Of a stretch of 11,251 nucleotides of DNA, positions 6,871 to 11,251 are shown in pieces; position 1 is the first letter of the stretch, and each line of letters starts with the position of its first letter. Origin of the DNA: Pseudomonadota bacterium (GTDB lineage: Bacteria; Pseudomonadota; Alphaproteobacteria; Acetobacterales; Acetobacteraceae); NCBI GenBank assembly GCA_021819535.1, contig JAKAQU010000061.1, positions 1-11,251 of the forward strand. The letters run 5' to 3'. The position numbers were made by a program, and so were the translations under genes. The notes beneath the pieces are model-generated. The model was not told the origin of the DNA and did no database searches. It saw nothing but the letters and a program-made list of their open reading frames with translations.

Positions 6871-7932
6871 ATGGAAAGCAACGAGGTTTTCGCCATTCTT
6901 CGCGATCAGACCGATCGCCTGCTGGCCGAGCACGTAACCCGCGAGGCGCTGGCCGCCGCCGATCGCGGCGCGTGGCCGGCCGCGTTATGGAACGTGGTGG
7001 CCGAGGCTGGATTGCCGCACGCCTTGGTTCCCGAGAGCGCGGGCGGCGCCGGTCTTGCGCCCGCCGAGGCACTTCTTCTGCTCCGCCGCGTGGGCTATCA
7101 CGCGCTGCCGCTCCCGCTCGGCGAGACCATGCTCGCCAATGCGCTCTGGGTTGCAGCCGGCGGCGCGCCGATCGCGGGGCCGGCGACGCTGGCGCCGACG
7201 CTGCCGGGTGTGATGGTCGGAATGGCGCGTGAGGCTGATCGTGTCACCTTGCACGGCACCATCGCCGCCGTTCCCTGGGGCGACAGCGCGAGCCTGGTCG
7301 TTTTGGCGCAAGGCGGCGATAATGCGCTCCATCTCGCTCTTCTGCCGCCGCCGGCCACCGCACCGGTGCTGACGCGCAATCTTGCCGGCGAGCCGCGCCC
7401 GACGCTCATCCTCGATGGCGCGCCTGTCACCGAGATCCGCCCGGCACCAGCGCTCGCCAAATCCGGCATGCTCGCGCTCGGCGCCGCACTCCGCGCCCAG
7501 CAGATGATCGGCGCGATGGAGCACGCGCTCGACTTCGCCCTCGCTTACGCCAATGAGCGCCAGCAATTCGGCCGCCCGATCGGCAAGTTCCAGGCGGTGC
7601 AGCACATGCTCGCCGAGGCCGCCGGCCAGTTTGCCGCCGCCACCGCCGCGGCTGACGGCATTCTCACCGCGTTTGGCGACGAAGAGGCGGTCTTCGCCGT
7701 CGCGCTCGCCAAGGCGCGGGTCGGCGAGGCGGCGGGGAAGGTCGCGGAAGTCGCGCATCAGGTGCATGGCGCGATGGGGTTCACGCAGGAGCACACGCTG
7801 CATTTTCTCACCCGCCGCCTCTGGTCGTGGCGCGATGAGTTCGGCAACGAGGCGGAATGGCAGCGCCTGATCGGCCGCCGCGTTCTCGCGGCGGGAGGCG
7901 CCGCGCTATGGCCGATGCTGGCCGGCGCATGA
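6871..7932 (+). CDS. Acyl-CoA dehydrogenase family protein, putative beta subunit of a heteromeric enzyme
   Basis: A 353-residue protein recognisably related to acyl-CoA dehydrogenases mainly by its C-terminal helical domain: YANERQQFGRPIGKFQAVQH (226-245, the RxxFGxPI motif whose Arg contacts FAD across a subunit interface) and HQVHGAMGFTQEHTLHFLTR (296-315, matching the QxxGGxG FAD segment). RRLWSWRDEFGNE (315-327) is typical of this subgroup. The middle domain is degenerate: there is no TEPxxGSD or GxKxWxTN motif, and the chain ends without the GTxEIxR segment. These are the elements kept by the upstream protein, so the two probably form an alpha2-beta2 complex with shared FAD sites, as reported for mycobacterial FadE28-FadE29 (ChsE1-ChsE2). 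The protein alone is unlikely to be active. Its stop overlaps the next start in an ATGA at 7929-7932. Confidence 0.88.
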   Translation: MESNEVFAILRDQTDRLLAEHVTREALAAADRGAWPAALWNVVAEAGLPHALVPESAGGAGLAPAEALLLLRRVGYHALPLPLGETMLANALWVAAGGAPIAGPATLAPTLPGVMVGMAREADRVTLHGTIAAVPWGDSASLVVLAQGGDNALHLALLPPPATAPVLTRNLAGEPRPTLILDGAPVTEIRPAPALAKSGMLALGAALRAQQMIGAMEHALDFALAYANERQQFGRPIGKFQAVQHMLAEAAGQFAAATAAADGILTAFGDEEAVFAVALAKARVGEAAGKVAEVAHQVHGAMGFTQEHTLHFLTRRLWSWRDEFGNEAEWQRLIGRRVLAAGGAALWPMLAGA

Positions 7933-9146
7933 GCAAGGGAAGCCCGCCGCTCGAGGGGGTTCGTATCCTCGATCTCACCACCGTCATCATGGGCCCGTTC
8001 GCGAGCCACATCCTCGCCGATCTCGGGGCCGACGTGATCAAGATCGAGAGCCCGGACGGCGATCTTTTGCGCCAGTATACCCCCTCGCGCTCGCCGGGGA
8101 TGAGCGGCGTCTTTCTCAATCTTCACCGCAACAAGCGGAGCGTCGTGCTCGATCTCAAGAAGGATGGCCATCGCGCCGCCTTCGACGCGCTGATCCGAGG
8201 CGCGGACGTGTTGCTGCACAATATCCGCCCGCAGGCCATCGCCCGGCTCGGCTATGGCTATGAACAGGTGCGGGCGATCAACCCCGAAATCATCTATTGC
8301 GGCGCCTATGGATTTTCCGCCGGCGGCCCCTATGGCGAGAAAGCCGCCTATGACGATCTGATCCAGGCGGGATCGGGGGTTGCCGGCCTGTTCGCCGCGA
8401 TCGATGGCGCCCCGCGCTATGTGCCGACGGTGATTTGCGACAAGCTCGCCGGCCAGGCGATCGCTTATGCCATTCTCGCCGCCCTCTTTGCCCGCGCGCG
8501 CGGCGGCGGCGGCCAGGCGATCGAGGTGCCGATGTTCGAGACCACGATCGAGTTCAATCTGGTCGAGCACAATACCGGCACAGCCTTCATTCCCCCGCTC
8601 GGCCGCGCCGGTTTCGGACGGCTTTTGAACGCCCGCCGCAAGCCCTACCGCACCGCCGACGGCTATGCCTGCATCCTACCCTATTCCGATCGCAACTGGC
8701 AGGATTTCTACGATTTCACCGGCCGCACCGAGTTCAAGACCGATCCCCGCTTCGCCCGCCTTGCCGAGCGCGTGCAAAACATCGATACTCTCTATGCGAT
8801 GATCGAAGAGGAAGCGCCGCGGCGCGGCACGGCGGAATGGGTTGCGTTCTGTGACCGTGTCTCCATCCCCTGCATGCCGGTTTTGAGCCTCGATGAGCTG
8901 GAAGACGATCCCCAGGTCATGGCATCCGGCCTGTTCGCCGAGGCCGAGCATCCGAGCGAGGGGCGCTATCGCAGCGTCCGCCGGCCGGTGAATTTCAGCG
9001 CCGACGAATTCGCGATCCGCCGCCATGCCCCACGGCTCGGCGAACATACGGCCGAGGTTTTGGCCGAGGCCGGTCTCGATCGCGAGGCGATCGACGCCAT
9101 TCTCGGCGATGTCGCGGCGAAAGCAGCCCCCCTGGCCGGAGAATGA
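7929..9146 (+). CDS. Class III CoA-transferase (CaiB/BaiF family)
   Basis: A 405-residue family III CoA-transferase, which moves CoA from a donor thioester to a carboxylic acid through an aspartyl mixed anhydride. It has the typical opening PLEGVRILDLTTVIMGPFAS (7-26) with ADLGADVIKIESPDGD (30-45), LNLHRNKRSVVLDLK (63-77), and AYDDLIQAGSG (140-150), in which Asp142 after the Tyr is the expected catalytic residue. C-terminal segments such as RTADGYACILPYSDRNWQDF also fit the family. Length matches single-chain members. The ATG at 7929 overlaps the upstream stop. The in-frame ATG at 7908 has GGGAGG 9 bases upstream (7893-7898) and would give 412 residues, so either start may be used. In this operon it probably activates the acid that the dehydrogenase pair then oxidises. 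The acid and the CoA donor cannot be deduced. Confidence 0.93.
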   Translation: MSKGSPPLEGVRILDLTTVIMGPFASHILADLGADVIKIESPDGDLLRQYTPSRSPGMSGVFLNLHRNKRSVVLDLKKDGHRAAFDALIRGADVLLHNIRPQAIARLGYGYEQVRAINPEIIYCGAYGFSAGGPYGEKAAYDDLIQAGSGVAGLFAAIDGAPRYVPTVICDKLAGQAIAYAILAALFARARGGGGQAIEVPMFETTIEFNLVEHNTGTAFIPPLGRAGFGRLLNARRKPYRTADGYACILPYSDRNWQDFYDFTGRTEFKTDPRFARLAERVQNIDTLYAMIEEEAPRRGTAEWVAFCDRVSIPCMPVLSLDELEDDPQVMASGLFAEAEHPSEGRYRSVRRPVNFSADEFAIRRHAPRLGEHTAEVLAEAGLDREAIDAILGDVAAKAAPLAGE

Positions 9147-9745
9147 GTGTGGCGGGAGAAAACGCGACACCGCACCGCCCGTTCATTCTCGGCCTCGGCG
9201 GCACGATGCGCCCGGGCTCGGTCACTGAGCGTATTCTGCGGATCGCGCTCGATGCCGCTGAAATGCTCGGCGCAGAGACGGCGCTGATCGGCGGGGCTGA
9301 ACTCCAGATGCCGATGTATGATCCGGCGGAGACCGATTTTTCGCCGCCCGCCTTGCGCCTCGTCCAACTGGTGCGACGCTGCGACGGGCTGATCATCGCG
9401 TCTCCCGGCTATCACGGCACGATTTCCGGCATGATCAAGAACGCGATCGATCATATCGAAATGCTGCGCGAGGATTCCCGCCCCTATCTCGATGGCCGTG
9501 CCGTCGGCTGCTTGGTCTCTGCCCATGGCTGGCAGGCGACCGGGACGACGCTCGTCGCCTTGCGCTCGATCGTGCATGCGTTGCGCGGCTGGCCGACGCC
9601 CTTCGGCGCCGCGATCAATGTCACCAAGCCCTTGTTCGACGACCAGGGCGCCTGCGTCGATCCGGAGGTACGCCAGCAGATCGAACTGGTCGGCCGACAG
9701 GTCTTGGAATTCGCGCGGATGCGGGGGATGCATGGACACGCCTGA
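9143..9745 (+). CDS. NADPH-dependent FMN reductase family flavoprotein
   Basis: A 200-residue flavodoxin-like protein of the NADPH-dependent FMN reductase family (SsuE/azoreductase-like fold). The phosphate-binding loop is GLGGTMRPGSVTERIL (17-32). The isoalloxazine-side motif is IIASPGYHGTISGMIKNAID (84-103), close to the usual PxYxGSxxGxLKNxxD. Members reduce free flavins, quinones or azo compounds, usually in the cytoplasm; the partner is unknown here. The first ATG overlaps the CoA-transferase stop (ATGA, 9143-9146). A GTG at 9149 has GGAG (9138-9141) at a better spacing of 7 bases, so the true start may be two codons later. Its place in an acyl-CoA oxidation operon suggests an electron-transfer or flavin-supply role, but that is inference. 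Confidence 0.88.
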   Translation: MSVAGENATPHRPFILGLGGTMRPGSVTERILRIALDAAEMLGAETALIGGAELQMPMYDPAETDFSPPALRLVQLVRRCDGLIIASPGYHGTISGMIKNAIDHIEMLREDSRPYLDGRAVGCLVSAHGWQATGTTLVALRSIVHALRGWPTPFGAAINVTKPLFDDQGACVDPEVRQQIELVGRQVLEFARMRGMHGHA

Positions 9746-10496
9746 GGCGCCGGAACTGCCGCGTGTCGTTCTCCTCGAAGGGGCGAGCAATGTCCGCGAT
9801 CTCGGCGGCTATCGCGCCGGCGATGGGCGGCAGGTGCGCTTCGGCATGGTGTTCCGCTCGGCGAGCCTCGCGCGCCTCACGCCCGCCGATCAGCAGCGCC
9901 TGGCAACGCTGGGCTTGCGCAGCATTTGTGATTTTCGCGGCCGGCGTGAACGCGCCCGCGCCCCCTCGCGCCTCAAAGTGCTGCGCGGGGTGAGTGTTCA
10001 TTCGCTGCCGATCGAACCCCGCGTCGGCGCATCACTCGGCGATATCGTCGCGACCGGCCGCGCCACCGGCGAAGACGTTCTGGCGGTTCTCCGTAGCGCC
10101 TATCTCGCCTATGTCGGCGATCACGCGGCGAGCTATCGCGGCCTGTTTCAGCTTTTGTTGCAGCCGGGCCTCGCCCCGCTCCTGTTCCATTGCTCGGCCG
10201 GCAAGGATCGCACCGGCTTTGGCGCGGCCCTCATTCTGGCTGCCCTCGGTGTCTCCTGGGATCAGATCATGGCCGATTATCTCGCGACCAACCGGCTCTG
10301 GGAAGCCGATAGCGAGCTTGCCCGCGGCTTGCCGCCAGAGATCGCCGAGCCCCTGCTTCGCGTCCATCCCGAATTGCTGAGCGCCGCGTTCGATGAGATC
10401 CGTGGCCGGTTCGGCTCGCTCGAGCATTATTTCGCAACGATGCTCGGGCTCGATCGCGCGGCGCGGGCGCGCCTGCAAGACCGGCTGCTGGTATGA
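9732..10496 (+). CDS. Tyrosine/dual-specificity protein phosphatase (MptpB-like)
   Basis: A 254-residue phosphatase of the Tyr_phosphatase3 type. The opening segment ASNVRDLGGYRAGDGRQVRF (18-37) and FRSASLARLT (41-50) are characteristic. SICDFRGRRER (64-74) carries the conserved Asp/Arg motif. The catalytic P-loop is LFHCSAGKDRTG (151-162), with nucleophile Cys154 and Arg160. The Lys-Asp in the loop is like Mycobacterium tuberculosis MptpB, a phosphatase active on phosphotyrosine, phosphoserine/threonine and phosphoinositides. No signal peptide or membrane segment was seen. Translation probably starts at ATG 9732, which overlaps the end of the FMN reductase gene by 14 bases and has GGGGGA at 9723-9728. 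The frame is open upstream to 9492, but that extension is a shadow of the reductase gene. Its substrate, and why it sits in this operon, are unclear. Confidence 0.92.
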   Translation: MDTPEAPELPRVVLLEGASNVRDLGGYRAGDGRQVRFGMVFRSASLARLTPADQQRLATLGLRSICDFRGRRERARAPSRLKVLRGVSVHSLPIEPRVGASLGDIVATGRATGEDVLAVLRSAYLAYVGDHAASYRGLFQLLLQPGLAPLLFHCSAGKDRTGFGAALILAALGVSWDQIMADYLATNRLWEADSELARGLPPEIAEPLLRVHPELLSAAFDEIRGRFGSLEHYFATMLGLDRAARARLQDRLLV

Positions 10497-10590
10497 TGCC
10501 CGTCTGCCGGGACGATCATGGGCGTCATGGCTTCGTGGCCGCGGGGGCGTTCAGCGCGGTCGCCGATAGTGCCGACCGGCCACATCAGGC

Positions 10591-10619
10591 GTAAATTGAC
10601 AGCGCCCACGTCAATTAAC
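10591..10619. promoter_or_regulatory. 29-base palindrome, probable repressor operator
   Basis: Two 10-base arms, GTAAATTGAC (10591-10600) and GTCAATTAAC (10610-10619), pair at 9 of 10 positions across a 9-base spacer; the inner 7 bases (AATTGAC/GTCAATT) pair perfectly. The AT-rich arms stand out in GC-rich surroundings. The site ends 23 bases before the ATG of the DUF4188-type gene, in a 146-base gap (10497-10642) with no other clear content. TTGACA at 10596-10601 could be a -35 box, but I see no good -10 box 16-18 bases downstream. The size and symmetry fit a dimeric helix-turn-helix repressor such as a TetR-family protein. Hairpin termination is unlikely, given the 9-base loop and the absence of a T-run. 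Confidence 0.6.
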
Positions 10620-10642
10620 CGCTGCGGAAAGTCATTTGCGCG

Positions 10643-11134
10643 ATGGCCGAAATCATTCAGGAACGTTTCTGCGCCGAGGCCGACGGGGACGCCGTGGTCT
10701 TTCTTATCGGCATGCGCATCAACAGGCTCTGGAAAGTGTGGAAGTGGCTTCCTGTCGTGGCCGCGATGGGGCGGATGCTGCGCGAGCTTGCCGCGCACCC
10801 CGAACTCGGCCTGCTGCACGCCCGACCTCAGTTCGGCCTCCGCAATCTCTTGGTAATCCAATACTGGCGGAGCGCCGAGCACCTGTATGCCTATGCGCAG
10901 TCAGTCAACCAGGCCCATCTGCCGGCGTGGCGGGCGTTCAACGCCAGGATTGGCACCGATGGCGATGTCGGGATCTGGCACGAAACCTATGTGGCGCCGC
11001 CCGGCCATGCCGAATCGATCTATGTGAACATGCCGCGCTTCGGCCTCGGCCTGGCCGGAACCCTGTTTCCCGCCAAGGGGCAGCGGGCCAGCGCGGCGAA
11101 GCGTTTCAAGGCTGCGAAGGGAGTAGTCGATTGA
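10643..11134 (+). CDS. DUF4188 domain-containing protein
   Basis: A 163-residue protein that I recognise as a DUF4188-type protein, probably with a ferredoxin-like dimeric alpha-beta barrel fold. Conserved-looking segments are VFLIGMRINRLWKVWKWLPV (19-38), MLRELAAHPELGLL (45-58), LVIQYWRSAEHLYAYA (70-85), HLPAWRAFNARIG (92-104), VGIWHETYVAP (109-119) and SIYVNMPRFGLGLAG (125-139). The biochemical function of the family is not established to my knowledge. Some members are annotated as monooxygenase-like, which I would not adopt without support. There is no signal peptide. It is separated from the upstream operon by 146 bases and has its own candidate operator, so it is probably transcribed independently. 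The next gene begins 52 bases downstream on the same strand. Confidence 0.8.
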   Translation: MAEIIQERFCAEADGDAVVFLIGMRINRLWKVWKWLPVVAAMGRMLRELAAHPELGLLHARPQFGLRNLLVIQYWRSAEHLYAYAQSVNQAHLPAWRAFNARIGTDGDVGIWHETYVAPPGHAESIYVNMPRFGLGLAGTLFPAKGQRASAAKRFKAAKGVVD

Positions 11135-11186
11135 TCGGCCGCATTCCTTATCCACCCGCCGCGCCCCAGAGAGCGAGGAGATCGCC

Positions 11187-11251
11187 ATGACCCAATCCGA
11201 CCCGACCCACGCGAGCCCCGCCGGCTGGCGGCCGAGCCTTTCCGAGGCGAT
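11187..11251 (+). CDS. Start of an unidentified gene, cut by the window edge
   Basis: An ATG at 11187 is preceded by AGGAG (11176-11180) at a spacing of 6 bases, one of the best ribosome binding sites in the window. The frame is open to the end, giving 21 full codons: MTQSDPTHASPAGWRPSLSE and one more Ala. This is too short to identify. The start is polar and proline-rich, with no sign of a signal peptide. It follows the DUF4188-type gene by 52 bases and may be in the same transcript. Confidence 0.6.
   Translation, partial: MTQSDPTHASPAGWRPSLSEA

Noticed and set aside
5346..6896. A 516-codon minus-strand frame opposite the first dehydrogenase gene.
   Set aside because: No family motif, and antisense to a clear acyl-CoA dehydrogenase. 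Explained by codon bias.
10518..10642. Possible small gene in the gap between the phosphatase and the DUF4188-type gene (ATG at 10518, frame continuing to 10856).
   Set aside because: The frame has no recognisable domain, no good ribosome binding site, and runs into the DUF4188-type gene in another frame.

Overview
The window is GC-rich, densely coding DNA, probably from an alphaproteobacterium. The ruvX / gatC-gatA-gatB arrangement, the protein sequences and the strong GC bias at third codon positions suggest Rhodospirillales, perhaps Acetobacteraceae. That placement is inferred from sequence feel, not from a search.

Positions 15-3780 are housekeeping. ruvX (minus strand) is divergent from gatC-gatA-gatB (plus strand), which encode the three subunits of the tRNA-dependent amidotransferase. 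Ten bases after gatB, on the same strand, is a 604-residue fused TRAP transporter permease (DctQ and DctM domains in one chain). No solute-binding protein gene lies beside it.

After a 106-base gap containing direct and inverted repeats comes a tight five-gene operon (5712-10496). It encodes two acyl-CoA dehydrogenase-family proteins, a class III (CaiB/BaiF) CoA-transferase, an NADPH-dependent FMN reductase-like flavoprotein, and a protein tyrosine phosphatase with a CSAGKDRT P-loop. The genes are 10 bases apart or overlap (ATGA twice, 14 bases once), which implies translational coupling. The two dehydrogenase proteins divide the family motifs between them. The first keeps the acyl-CoA/FAD middle domain and the C-terminal GTxEIxR motif; the second keeps the RxxFGxPI and QxHGxMGFT motifs. 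This is the pattern of an obligate alpha2-beta2 heterotetramer. The likely pathway is import of a carboxylate, CoA activation by the transferase, and alpha,beta-dehydrogenation by the heteromer. The substrate cannot be read from the sequence.

The last part has a 146-base intergenic stretch with a near-perfect 29-base palindrome, probably a repressor operator. It is followed by a DUF4188-type gene (10643-11134) and the first 21 codons of another gene cut by the window edge. No RNA genes, insertion sequences, CRISPR arrays or attachment sites were seen. The most useful leads are the split acyl-CoA dehydrogenase operon, its pairing with a phosphatase, and the two candidate operators.
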